Assembly (NCBI GenBank): GCA_017484235.1
Contig: JAFUTM010000148.1
Location: forward strand, 1 to 6,271
Origin: Selenomonadaceae bacterium
Lineage (GTDB): Bacteria > Bacillota > Negativicutes > Selenomonadales > Selenomonadaceae
DNA: 6,271 nucleotides
Reading direction: 5' to 3'
Shown here: positions 1-5,936 of the stretch, one piece after another
Layout of the letters: each line of letters starts with the position of its first letter
How positions within the stretch are numbered: the stretch's first letter is position 1
Notes under the pieces: generated by a model
The model's input: the letters and a program-made list of their open reading frames with translations, nothing else
Told to the model about the DNA's origin: nothing
Database searches by the model: none
Made by a program: the position numbers and the translations under genes

Positions 1-462
1 AAAAATCAATGTATATTTAAGTGGATTATCGTCACCTTAAGTAATAGACAAAACGACAGCATTAACATTTTCGCCAACATCAAATTCCGCCGGACAAACG
101 AGATTGCCCACATTTTCAACAACGATTAAATCCAACGACTCAAGGTTAAGTGACTCGGCAGCACGCTTAACCATAGGTGCGTCGAGATGGCAGCCGCCAG
201 CCGTATTAATTTGAATAACGGGCACATTATGGCGTTCAATACGTTCTGCGTCTTTGGCAGTAAATAAGTCGCCTTCGATAACCGCCATTTTAATTTCGTC
301 TTTGAGTTTGGCAATTGTCGCTTCAAGCAGAGAAGTTTTGCCACTGCCAGGCGAACCCATAAGATTTATAACAAAAACATTGTTATCGCTGAATAGTTTA
401 CGATTATCATCAGCGATTTTATTGTTTTGCCCTAAAATATTTTTCATTACCTGTATTTGCAT
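1..462 (-). pseudogene. hypB: Hydrogenase nickel-incorporation GTPase HypB, interrupted by an in-frame TAA and cut by the window edge
   Basis: HypB is the SIMIBI-class GTPase that, with HypA, delivers Ni to the large subunit of [NiFe]-hydrogenase in the cytoplasm. Numbered from the ATG at 460-462, the protein shows the P-loop GSPGSGKT (36-43), VIEGD (61-65), the G-domain metal ligands CH (91-92) and Cys123 (the same 32-residue spacing as Cys166/Cys198 of E. coli HypB), and ENVGNLVCPA (115-124). The His-rich N-terminal stretch of some HypBs is absent. The open frame stops at a TAA (37-39) after residue 141; the family is usually above 200 residues. The frame after the stop reads GDDNPLKYTLIF up to base 1, matching the conserved 'TEGDDKPLKYPLMF' region with only the Glu replaced by the stop (GAA to TAA). 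NKxD and the C-terminal half would lie outside the window. The ATG at 462 is chosen because GAGG at 468-471 sits 5 nt upstream; a GTG at 483 is in frame but has no comparable site. Identity is sure; whether it is a true pseudogene or a sequencing error is not. Confidence 0.85.
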
Positions 463-467
463 ATTAA

Positions 468-471
468 CCTC
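468..471 (-). promoter_or_regulatory. Ribosome binding site deciding the hypB start
   Basis: On the minus strand GAGG lies 5 nt before the ATG at 460-462. The product then begins MQIQVMKNIL, which is how I recall short HypB proteins starting. The upstream in-frame GTG at 481-483 would place this site inside the coding region and add seven residues not typical of the family. Confidence 0.6.
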
Positions 472-499
472 ACATTCCGCCACAAAAATTGCAGCACAA

Positions 500-529
500 A
501 TTATTAAAATTTTTATAAACGATGTGCAA
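500..529 (-). promoter_or_regulatory. Possible hypB promoter
   Basis: On the minus strand TTGCAC (524-529) is followed after 18 bp by AATAAT (500-505), a 3/6 and 5/6 match to sigma-70/sigma-A hexamers. An overlapping alternative is TTCAAA (535-540), 17 bp, TATAAA (512-517). The region is very AT-rich, so either could be chance. Some minus-strand promoter is expected here because the upstream neighbour is divergent. Confidence 0.3.
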
Positions 530-552
530 AAATTTTTGAAATAGTTTATAAT
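524..552 (+). promoter_or_regulatory. Probable promoter of the tannase-family gene
   Basis: A perfect TATAAT (547-552) is preceded after 17 bp by GTGCAA (524-529), a weak 3/6 match to TTGACA. Initiation near 559 would leave a leader of about 45 nt before the ATG at 604. The -35 hexamer is the same six bases, read on the other strand, as the TTGCAC proposed for hypB, so the two divergent promoters may share or compete for this site. I see no clear operator palindrome. Confidence 0.45.
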
Positions 553-603
553 GAATCATTAAATAAATTTAATTCTAAATATATTTATAAGGAGATATAA
601 AAT

Positions 604-2199
604 ATGAGTAGAAAATTTTTAAAACGTTCACTGATTGCTGCGTTGAGTGCAGGCGCTTTATTAATGACGCCAGTTATGACCGATGCAGTGTGGGCACAGC
701 CTATGACATCAGAAAGTGACTTCGTTGCCGCCAACCCAATCCGAGATGGAGTTTATGACCTCACTTTTGACGATAGCATTGGTATAGAATATTCGAGAAA
801 CTGCAATGGTCAGGTTGTAGATTATATTGCCTATGAAAATATTGTCTATGTTGCCAAGCCTAAAGATGCCGCATATCAGTCAATGAATATTTACATTCCA
901 AAAGGTTACTTGGAAGGAAAAACAATAAACGGCTACACGGCGAAAACGGCACCAATTTTTATGCCAAATAGTGTTGGCGGTTATATGCCTGGCAAAGCTC
1001 TTACACCGATTGAAAATGATAGAATGTCTGGCAGTGCTAACGCAGTTTTATTTGCATTGTCACGCGGCTATGTTGTTGCCTGCCCAGCAATTCGCGGTCG
1101 TACAAACGTTGTAAACGGCGTTTACGTTGGCAAGGCTCCTGCGCTTATTGTTGACTATAAAGCAGCCGTTCGTTATTTGCGTTTCAATCGAGATATGCTT
1201 CCAGCTGGAGATCCTGAAATGATAATTTCCAACGGTACAAGTGCAGGTGGCGCATTATCAGCACTTCTTGGTGTTACGGGCAACGCTGAAGAATATGAGC
1301 CTTATCTTAATGAAATTGGTGCAGCTAGAGGGGCTGATAATATTTTTGCATCAAGTGACTACTGCCCAATAACGAACCTTGAAAATGCAGATATGGCTTA
1401 TGAGTGGTTGTTTAACGGCATTAATATTTATCATCAAAATCATATGCAAATGCCGGTAAATGATACGCAAGTTATGAATCGTCCTGACAACGCACCAACA
1501 GAGTCCGCTTCCGCTGCGGAAATGACAGAAGCGGAAATTGCCGTATCTAAAGTTTTAAAAGATGCATTTCCAATCTATCTGAACAGCTTAGACCTTTTAG
1601 ATAAAAACAATAATCAGCTGGTCCTTGATGACAAAGGCAACGGCTCATTTAAGGATTATATTAAATCCAAATTGATTGAGTCAGCTCAGTCTGCGATAGA
1701 TGAGGGCATCGATATTTCTAATGTTGAATGGGTGATTATAAATAACGGACGTGTGGTTGATGTTGATTTAGATATATATGCGTTCGCTATTAAACGTCTG
1801 AAAGCAGCTCCGGCATTTGATAAGCTTGATTTAACTTCAGGTGAAAATGATGAGTTTGCTACTAATACAAATGAGCCGAGACATTTTACTCCGATTTCTA
1901 AACAATACGAAACCGTTCAAGGTGCAATGGCTGATGAATCAGTGATCGGATTGATGAATCCTATGAATTTTATCGGCGGTAACGCTACTTATGCTCCTTA
2001 TTTCAGAATTCGTCACGGAGCGCTTGACCGTGATACTTCACTTGCAATTCCAGCAATACTGGCACTTAAATTAGAGAATCAGGGCGTTTATGTAGATTTC
2101 TTTGTGCCTTGGAATCGTGGACACGCGGGCGATTACGATCTTGTTGAGTTATTCGACTGGATGGATAAAATCTGCAAAGCCGATCCACATAACTATTAA
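604..2199 (+). CDS. Exported tannase-family (subtype B-like) alpha/beta-hydrolase
   Basis: The 531-residue product is a predicted secreted serine esterase of the bacterial tannase family, which hydrolyses galloyl esters (tannins, methyl gallate) to gallic acid. Residues 1-31 form a signal peptide: basic SRKFLKR, a hydrophobic core, and a likely cut after VWA (29-31); no lipobox Cys is present. The nucleophile elbow GTSAGG puts Ser213 as nucleophile; HGALDRD gives Asp475 and WNRGHAGDYD gives His507. The 32-residue Asp-His spacing equals that of the Lactobacillus plantarum tannase triad (Ser163/Asp419/His451, from memory). Lys400, Glu414 and Asp477 fall where that enzyme has its galloyl-contacting Lys343, Glu357 and Asp421. 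SGSANAVLFALSRGYVVACPAIRGR (142-166) is a core alpha/beta-hydrolase stretch. AAGGAG at 589-594, 9 nt upstream, supports the start. Full length for the family plus a signal. It is transcribed alone, divergent from hypB and convergent with hypD. The fold is sure; activity on gallate rather than another phenolic ester is inferred. Confidence 0.85.
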   Translation: MSRKFLKRSLIAALSAGALLMTPVMTDAVWAQPMTSESDFVAANPIRDGVYDLTFDDSIGIEYSRNCNGQVVDYIAYENIVYVAKPKDAAYQSMNIYIPKGYLEGKTINGYTAKTAPIFMPNSVGGYMPGKALTPIENDRMSGSANAVLFALSRGYVVACPAIRGRTNVVNGVYVGKAPALIVDYKAAVRYLRFNRDMLPAGDPEMIISNGTSAGGALSALLGVTGNAEEYEPYLNEIGAARGADNIFASSDYCPITNLENADMAYEWLFNGINIYHQNHMQMPVNDTQVMNRPDNAPTESASAAEMTEAEIAVSKVLKDAFPIYLNSLDLLDKNNNQLVLDDKGNGSFKDYIKSKLIESAQSAIDEGIDISNVEWVIINNGRVVDVDLDIYAFAIKRLKAAPAFDKLDLTSGENDEFATNTNEPRHFTPISKQYETVQGAMADESVIGLMNPMNFIGGNATYAPYFRIRHGALDRDTSLAIPAILALKLENQGVYVDFFVPWNRGHAGDYDLVELFDWMDKICKADPHNY

Positions 2200-2200
2200 T

Positions 2201-2228
2201 GAGGAATTAGGAATGAGAAATTAGGAAT
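2201..2228 (+). repeat. Tandem 14-bp repeat directly after the tannase stop
   Basis: Two adjacent 14-mers, GAGGAATTAGGAAT (2201-2214) and GAGAAATTAGGAAT (2215-2228), differ at one position. They are followed by TAATGCGTAATTCGTAATTT (2234-2253). AGGAATTA/GTAATTCGTAATT patterns like this often mark the edge of short dispersed intergenic repeats, but family membership cannot be shown from one copy. Confidence 0.6.
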
Positions 2229-2340
2229 TAAAATAATGCGTAATTCGTAATTTAAAATCTACGAACTTCAAAAATCCGCGAGCTGGATGCGAGCGCAACC
2301 CGAACGCGGCGAGCCGGACGCGAGACAGTGAGGAGAGTTC

Positions 2341-2377
2341 TTTGCTTCTTTCTTGCGGCCAAGAAAGAAGTTTCAAA
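2341..2377. terminator. Strong hairpin between convergent genes, possible terminator or repeat core
   Basis: CTTCTTTCTTG (2345-2355) pairs perfectly with CAAGAAAGAAG (2360-2370) around a CGGC loop. TTTG (2341-2344) can pair with CAAA (2374-2377) across a 3-nt bulge. No strong T-run follows on either strand (only TTT at 2371-2373 on plus), so it is a poor textbook terminator. Its position after both the tannase and hypD would nevertheless suit 3'-end formation or RNA stabilisation. It may instead be the core of a dispersed repeat. Confidence 0.4.
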
Positions 2378-2436
2378 TATTTAAAAATTAAACTTAGCCT
2401 CAAACATTTAGACATAATTACAAAACCGGAAGATGG

Positions 2437-3549
2437 CTAATTAATCAAAAATTTACTGCTACCATATTTGTACCAGGCAGCACAAACACCTTCAACGGAT
2501 ACCATACACGGACCAACAGCGTGAGTCGGAATACAATGCTTACCAAACAACGGACATTTATGAGGAGTAATCACGCCGCGCAATACCTCACCACAACGAC
2601 AGGCATTATGTTTAGAAACAGTGTCTACTTGCACCGGCATAACCTGTTCAATGTCAAATTCGGCAAATTCATCACGCAATTTAAGACCAGAATTTTTAAT
2701 TGAACCAATACCACGCCAGTCACTGTCAACGACTTCGTATACTTGATTGAGAATCTTCTGCGCAGAAACATTGCCTTCAGATTTAACCACGCTTGTATAT
2801 TCGTTTAACACCTCAGAATGATTATTATCGATCATCATCATTAATCTTAAAATAGAACGCAGAATATCCGGCGGTTCAAATCCAGTCACAACGCCGGATA
2901 TTTTATATTCTTCAGCTAAAAATTTAAAGGCCTCTGATCCGATAATTACTGCAACGTGACCAGGTAAAATAAAACCGTCGACTTTGACCTCATCATCGTT
3001 TAATAACATTTTGAGCGCAGGCGGCACTAATTTTTGTGCCGACATCATAAATAAATTTTTGACATTTTGAGACTTTGCCGCTAAAACGGTTGCTGCTGCC
3101 GTTGGTGCCGTCGTCTCAAATCCAACCGCTAAAAATATAACTCGTTTATTCGGATTCTCCTTAGCGATATTAATTGAATCCAATGGTGAATAGACGATTC
3201 TTATGTCCGCACCGTCAGCTTGTGCTTCGTTAAGACTGGATTTGGAGCCTGGCACTTTTAACATATCACCGAACGTCGCAATAATTACATTATCCAATTT
3301 TGAATAGGCAATCGCCTTATCAATATAATCATCATTAGTGACACACACCGGACATCCAGGACCAGAAACAAGCTCAATATTATCCGGTAAAAACTGGCGG
3401 ATGCCGGCACGAAAGATAGCAACGGTATGAGTGCCGCAGACTTCCATTAAACGAATAGTTTTTTTATCAGATTTAACTAATAAATTTGATGCCAGACGTT
3501 TAATCTCACTTACATATCTGGCAGCAACTTTTTTATCAGAATTTAGCAT
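2437..3549 (-). CDS. hypD: Hydrogenase maturation Fe-S protein HypD
   Basis: HypD is the cytoplasmic [4Fe-4S] protein that, with HypC and the cyanide donor HypE, assembles the Fe(CN)2CO group of [NiFe]-hydrogenases. The 370 residues match the family's usual length and appear intact. Visible motifs are MEVCGTHT (35-42, Cys38 conserved), GPGCPVC (63-69, Cys66 and Cys69), TFGDMLKVPGS (92-102), GFETTAPT (143-150), LPGHVAVIIG (195-204) and GFEPPDIL (223-230). The C-terminal Cys-rich region CRCGEVLRG...CPLFGKHC...GPCM...GVCAAW (Cys317, 319, 332, 339, 348, 356) holds the cluster ligands. GGAG at 3557-3560 lies 7 nt before the ATG at 3547-3549; the stop is TAG. No hypE or hypC adjoins it; the next minus-strand gene downstream is the interrupted hypB, about 2 kb away beyond the opposed tannase gene. 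Unlike hypB, this copy shows no damage, which suggests hydrogenase maturation is or was recently functional. Confidence 0.97.
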   Translation of the reverse strand: MLNSDKKVAARYVSEIKRLASNLLVKSDKKTIRLMEVCGTHTVAIFRAGIRQFLPDNIELVSGPGCPVCVTNDDYIDKAIAYSKLDNVIIATFGDMLKVPGSKSSLNEAQADGADIRIVYSPLDSINIAKENPNKRVIFLAVGFETTAPTAAATVLAAKSQNVKNLFMMSAQKLVPPALKMLLNDDEVKVDGFILPGHVAVIIGSEAFKFLAEEYKISGVVTGFEPPDILRSILRLMMMIDNNHSEVLNEYTSVVKSEGNVSAQKILNQVYEVVDSDWRGIGSIKNSGLKLRDEFAEFDIEQVMPVQVDTVSKHNACRCGEVLRGVITPHKCPLFGKHCIPTHAVGPCMVSVEGVCAAWYKYGSSKFLIN

Positions 3550-3565
3550 TTAAATACTCCAATTA

Positions 3566-3594
3566 ATTATAAAAAAACTTTATTTTCCACTCAA
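3566..3594 (-). promoter_or_regulatory. Possible hypD promoter overlapping the upstream terminator
   Basis: On the minus strand TTGAGT (3589-3594, 4/6) is followed after exactly 17 bp by a perfect TATAAT (3566-3571). The -35 lies in the loop and stem of the terminator hairpin, and the spacer covers one terminator arm. Initiation about 7 nt after the -10 would fall near 3559, inside the GGAG ribosome site (3557-3560), giving an almost leaderless mRNA. That conflict, and the AT-richness, keep confidence moderate. Confidence 0.4.
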
Positions 3595-3628
3595 ACAACT
3601 ACCATTAGTGAAAAGTAAAGTTTTTTTT
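3571..3628. terminator. Rho-independent, symmetrical terminator after the PRC-barrel gene
   Basis: A 15-bp stem, 3577-3591 with 3607-3621, has one mismatch and one G-U pair and encloses a 15-nt loop. It is flanked by seven A (3571-3577) on one side and eight T (3621-3628) on the other. Read on the minus strand, the U-tract follows the hairpin 36 nt beyond the PRC-barrel stop, as expected for its terminator. The symmetry would let it also stop plus-strand transcripts, but no plus-strand gene ends here. The stem is AT-rich, so termination may be incomplete and could feed hypD. Confidence 0.75.
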
Positions 3629-3663
3629 ATTTTAAAAAATATATTCAACACATTCATCAAAAC

Positions 3664-5814
3664 TTATTGAACACTCATTGACAATTCAATGAATTTATTC
3701 GCAAGTTTAGCTTTTTGAAGAACTTCTTCAGTAATGTCAGCGCCAGCTTCAACGACGACAATTCCTTTATCAGTCGTAATAGTCTTCATTGCTTTTTTGC
3801 CAAGCAGGAAACGACGATGACGTTCCTCCGTAGCTTTATCAGCCGCCTGTTTCCTCTGAGAGTCAACAGGAGTGGTTGTCTTTGTTGCTGCGGCTTTGGC
3901 TTTAGCTTGATTGCTCATAGCTTTTTTGAGTGCTGCGCGAAGGGCCTCAGCTTGTTGTGTCATAGTGGCTTTTGGTGCTTCTGGTTTATTTTCAGGCTCA
4001 GGTACGCTGACAGGTTCTGCAGCTGGCTCTGGTGTTGGCTCTACAACTGGTGCTGCTTCCGGCGCGGATTCAACTACAGGTTCAATTGGCGTTTCTGTTG
4101 GCATTTCTGGCATTACTGGTTCGGCTGGTTGTTCTGCAACTGGTTCCGGCATTGGCTCAGTTATTGGCAATTCAACTTGTGCTGAGGCCGACTCTACTGC
4201 TGGGTGTTCGTGCTCAACAACCGGCTCCGCAGTTGGCTCAATTACTGTCTCAGGTACTGGTTCAGCAACTGGTACAGCCTCCGGTATTGATTCAGCTACA
4301 GGCTCAGCTGGTAATTCTTCCGGTACCTCAGGTATTGCTGGTGCTTCCGGTGTTGGCTCAACGAATGATTCTGCAGACTCTGGCATTGCCTCAGTTATTG
4401 CCTCTGGTGTTGCTTCTGTCATTGGTTCGCTCGGCATATCTACAGGCATCTCCATTGCCGGCTCAGCTGGCATTGCCTCAGCAACTGGTTCAACTGGTAC
4501 TTCGGCAGCTGGCTCCGGCGTCATTGATTCTTCCATTCCAGCCGGCATATCACTTGATTCAGCATCAGAAGGCGCTTCCATTGGCATTTCCAGTATAGCT
4601 GGCTGCTCAGCTGCAGGTTCTGCAATCGGTTCACTTACTGGCTCCGGCATTGCTTCAACCATCGGTTCAGCAACTGCTTCTGGTATTGATTCGGCTACAG
4701 GCTCAACTGGTAAATCTGTTGGCATCTCAGGCATTGCTGGTGCTTCCGGTGTTGGCTCAACGAATGATTCTGTAGACTCTGGCATTGGCTCAGTTATCGT
4801 CTCTGGTGTTACTTCTGTCATTGGCTCAGTTGGTATATCTGCAGGCATTTCCATTGCTGACTCAGCTGGCATTGCCTCAGCAGTTGGTTCAGTTGGTACT
4901 TCGGCAGCTGGTTCCGGCGTCATTGCTTCTTCCATTCCAGCCGGCATATCACTTGATTCAACATCAGAAGGTGCTTCCATTGGCATTTCCGGTATAGCTG
5001 GCTGTTCAGCTGCAGGTTCTGCAACCGGTTCACTTAATGGCTCCGGCATTGCTTCAACCATCGGTTCAGCAACTGCTTCTGGTACTGATTCGGCCACAGG
5101 CTCAGCTGGTGATTCTTCCAGCATCTCAGGTGTTGCTGGTGCTTCTGGTGTTGGCTCAGCGAATGATTCTGCAGGTTCCGACATTGGCTCAGTTGGTATA
5201 TCTGTAGGCATTTCCATTGCTGGCTCTTCAACAGAAACAGCGATTGGCTCCGTTTCTTCTGTCGTTGATGATACAGGCATTTCTGGAGTGTCAATCGCTG
5301 TCTCTTGTATAGGTTGAATTGGTTCAGGTGTTAAAAATTCAGTTTTTTTTTCCGAATCTGTATCTATGACCGTAACCTGCTTACCAAAAATAGAAATCTG
5401 ATCAGAAGTCACTTCACTCGTCGTGCCATCTGGTGCAGTTATTTCGCATTTTTCTATTCTGCCATCGTCACCAATGAACAACTCAGTAATTTTGCCCTGA
5501 ATTGTACCATTTTTAGTGATAGCTTTAGTTCCAATAACACGAATATTCTCATCAAGCAGAGCTTCATAGTCGCCAGCTTCGTCAAGTTTGAGAATATTTT
5601 CGCTGTGCGTAACCGTCACAGCGTCGTCACCTATTGCTATAACTGACTCATAAGGTATGAGCTTTACACCGCGATACCAGTCTTCATCTTCAATTGTAAT
5701 CGCAGCTACCAATCCATTTTTGGCATCAATAAGCAGAGTTTTACTCATACCGAGTTCTTTACCTTCGGTAATGCTTATAACCGGTAAACCCAAAATTTCA
5801 ACACTTTTTTTCAT
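3664..5814 (-). CDS. PRC-barrel domain protein with long Pro/Glu/Ala/Met-rich repeat region
   Basis: The 716-residue product has four parts. Residues 1-72 resemble a PRC-barrel (KKSVEILGLPVISI, then LIDAKNGLVAAITIEDEDW). A second PRC-like unit at about 88-152 (NIRVIGTKAITKNGTIQGKITELFIGDDGRI) follows. Residues about 155-615 are low-complexity, strongly acidic EP/AEP/MPE sequence, with two 133-residue copies (247-379 and 380-512; about 85% identical by hand alignment). The C-terminus has an Ala/Lys/Gln-rich helical stretch (about 618-665) and a compact basic-to-mixed domain (about 668-714) containing RFLLGKKAMKTI and ITEEVLQKAKLANKFIEL. PRC-barrels mediate RNA or protein binding in RimM and photosynthetic reaction-centre subunit H; the role here is unknown. 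There is no signal peptide or membrane segment, so it is probably cytoplasmic, with the repeat acting as an extended spacer. The start is set by GGAGG at 5823-5827; an in-frame ATG at 5827-5829 overlaps that site. It has its own promoter and terminator. Confidence 0.85.
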   Translation of the reverse strand: MKKSVEILGLPVISITEGKELGMSKTLLIDAKNGLVAAITIEDEDWYRGVKLIPYESVIAIGDDAVTVTHSENILKLDEAGDYEALLDENIRVIGTKAITKNGTIQGKITELFIGDDGRIEKCEITAPDGTTSEVTSDQISIFGKQVTVIDTDSEKKTEFLTPEPIQPIQETAIDTPEMPVSSTTEETEPIAVSVEEPAMEMPTDIPTEPMSEPAESFAEPTPEAPATPEMLEESPAEPVAESVPEAVAEPMVEAMPEPLSEPVAEPAAEQPAIPEMPMEAPSDVESSDMPAGMEEAMTPEPAAEVPTEPTAEAMPAESAMEMPADIPTEPMTEVTPETITEPMPESTESFVEPTPEAPAMPEMPTDLPVEPVAESIPEAVAEPMVEAMPEPVSEPIAEPAAEQPAILEMPMEAPSDAESSDMPAGMEESMTPEPAAEVPVEPVAEAMPAEPAMEMPVDMPSEPMTEATPEAITEAMPESAESFVEPTPEAPAIPEVPEELPAEPVAESIPEAVPVAEPVPETVIEPTAEPVVEHEHPAVESASAQVELPITEPMPEPVAEQPAEPVMPEMPTETPIEPVVESAPEAAPVVEPTPEPAAEPVSVPEPENKPEAPKATMTQQAEALRAALKKAMSNQAKAKAAATKTTTPVDSQRKQAADKATEERHRRFLLGKKAMKTITTDKGIVVVEAGADITEEVLQKAKLANKFIELSMSVQ
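4279..4677 (-). repeat. 399-bp in-gene direct repeat, copy 2
   Basis: The second copy of the unit encodes residues 380-512 of the PRC-barrel protein, beginning AVAEPMVEAMPEPVSEP and ending VEAIPE-like VAESIPE. Exact landmarks such as TTCCATTCCAGCCGGCATAT recur 399 bp apart (4531 and 4930). Divergence is mostly single-residue swaps among Ala, Val, Thr, Pro and Glu. Confidence 0.9.
4678..5076 (-). repeat. 399-bp in-gene direct repeat, copy 1
   Basis: The first full copy encodes residues 247-379, beginning AVAEPMVEAMPEPLSEP and ending VAESIPE, and abuts copy 2 exactly. About 113 of 133 residues match copy 2 by hand alignment. The tandem arrangement points to unequal crossover or slippage within the gene. 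Confidence 0.9.
5077..5223 (-). repeat. Partial leading copy of the 399-bp repeat
   Basis: Residues 198-246 (PAMEMPTDIPTEPMSEP...VAESVPE) align with the last 61 residues of copies 1 and 2, but lack about 12 residues corresponding to TPETITEPMPES. This is an in-frame 36-bp difference. It marks the N-terminal end of the array. Confidence 0.8.
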
Positions 5815-5822
5815 AAACGATT

Positions 5823-5827
5823 CCTCC
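5823..5827 (-). promoter_or_regulatory. Ribosome binding site deciding the PRC-barrel start
   Basis: GGAGG on the minus strand ends 8 nt before the ATG at 5812-5814. The upstream ATG (5827-5829) overlaps this site at its last G and has no ribosome site of its own, so MKKSVEILG is the likely N-terminus rather than MEESFMKKS. Confidence 0.8.
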
Positions 5828-5840
5828 ATTAATTAGTTTA

Positions 5841-5869
5841 TGTTGTCAATTTTAATTTTAAAATCAACA
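5841..5869 (-). other. Imperfect palindrome in the PRC-barrel leader
   Basis: On the minus strand TGTTG-ATTTTA...TAAAAT-TGA-CAACA forms an outer 5-bp stem and an inner 6-7-bp AT stem with a 3-nt bulge. It lies between the proposed promoter and the ribosome site, so it could be a leader hairpin or operator. The AT-only inner stem makes chance plausible. Confidence 0.3.
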
Positions 5870-5898
5870 AGGAAATGCATTTACAGTTTTGCCTGTTA

Positions 5899-5927
5899 AT
5901 TGTACATTTATCAAAAACATTAGTCAA
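5899..5927 (-). promoter_or_regulatory. Promoter of the PRC-barrel gene
   Basis: On the minus strand TTGACT (5922-5927, 5/6) is separated by exactly 17 bp from TACAAT (5899-5904, 5/6). Initiation near 5892 gives a leader of about 78 nt before the ATG at 5814. It sits directly after the TPR gene's stop (5937), so the PRC-barrel gene probably has its own transcript and may also receive read-through; no terminator separates the two genes. It is the best hexamer pair in the window. Confidence 0.65.
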
Positions 5928-5936
5928 GTATCATAG

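Larger units (their letters stand above)
2200..2436. other. Gene-free interval with features of a dispersed intergenic repeat
   Basis: This 237 bp stretch separates the convergent tannase and hypD genes. It holds an AT-rich tandem repeat (2201-2228), a GC-rich patch (about 2276-2330) unlike the surrounding AT-rich DNA, and a strong hairpin (2341-2377). Within the patch a 16-mer, GCGAGCTGGATGCGAG (2278-2293), recurs as GCGAGCCGGACGCGAG (2309-2324), 14/16 identical and 31 bp apart. The minus strand is open for 64 codons here, but no good Shine-Dalgarno site or protein family supports a gene. A small non-coding mobile repeat is my best reading; no transposase or terminal inverted repeats are visible. 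Confidence 0.5.

Noticed and set aside
37..39. Reassigned TAA codon or programmed recoding in hypB
   Set aside because: TAA ends the tannase, PRC-barrel and TPR genes here, so it is an ordinary stop. I see no recoding signal in the few bases available downstream; simple mutation or sequence error is the shorter explanation.
126..344. Second minus-strand frame inside hypB
   Set aside because: It is out of frame with the conserved HypB motifs, which are clear and continuous in the other frame.
2221..2415. Minus-strand 64-codon open frame
   Set aside because: It lies wholly in the repeat-like intergenic stretch, crosses the hairpin and GC-rich patch, and has no protein family; more likely a translated non-coding repeat.
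3911..5317. Long plus-strand open frame (468 codons) rich in Gly/Ser/Ala/Thr, and further plus-strand frames within 3715-4997
   Set aside because: These are mirror frames created by the repetitive Pro/Glu/Ala codons of the minus-strand PRC-barrel gene. They have no convincing ribosome sites, no domain, and start and stop inside the real gene.
5844..5849. Perfect TTGACA on the minus strand near the PRC-barrel gene
   Set aside because: At 16-18 bp spacing the downstream hexamer is the ribosome-site region (GAGGAA and neighbours), not a -10. The TTGACT/TACAAT pair further upstream is a better promoter.
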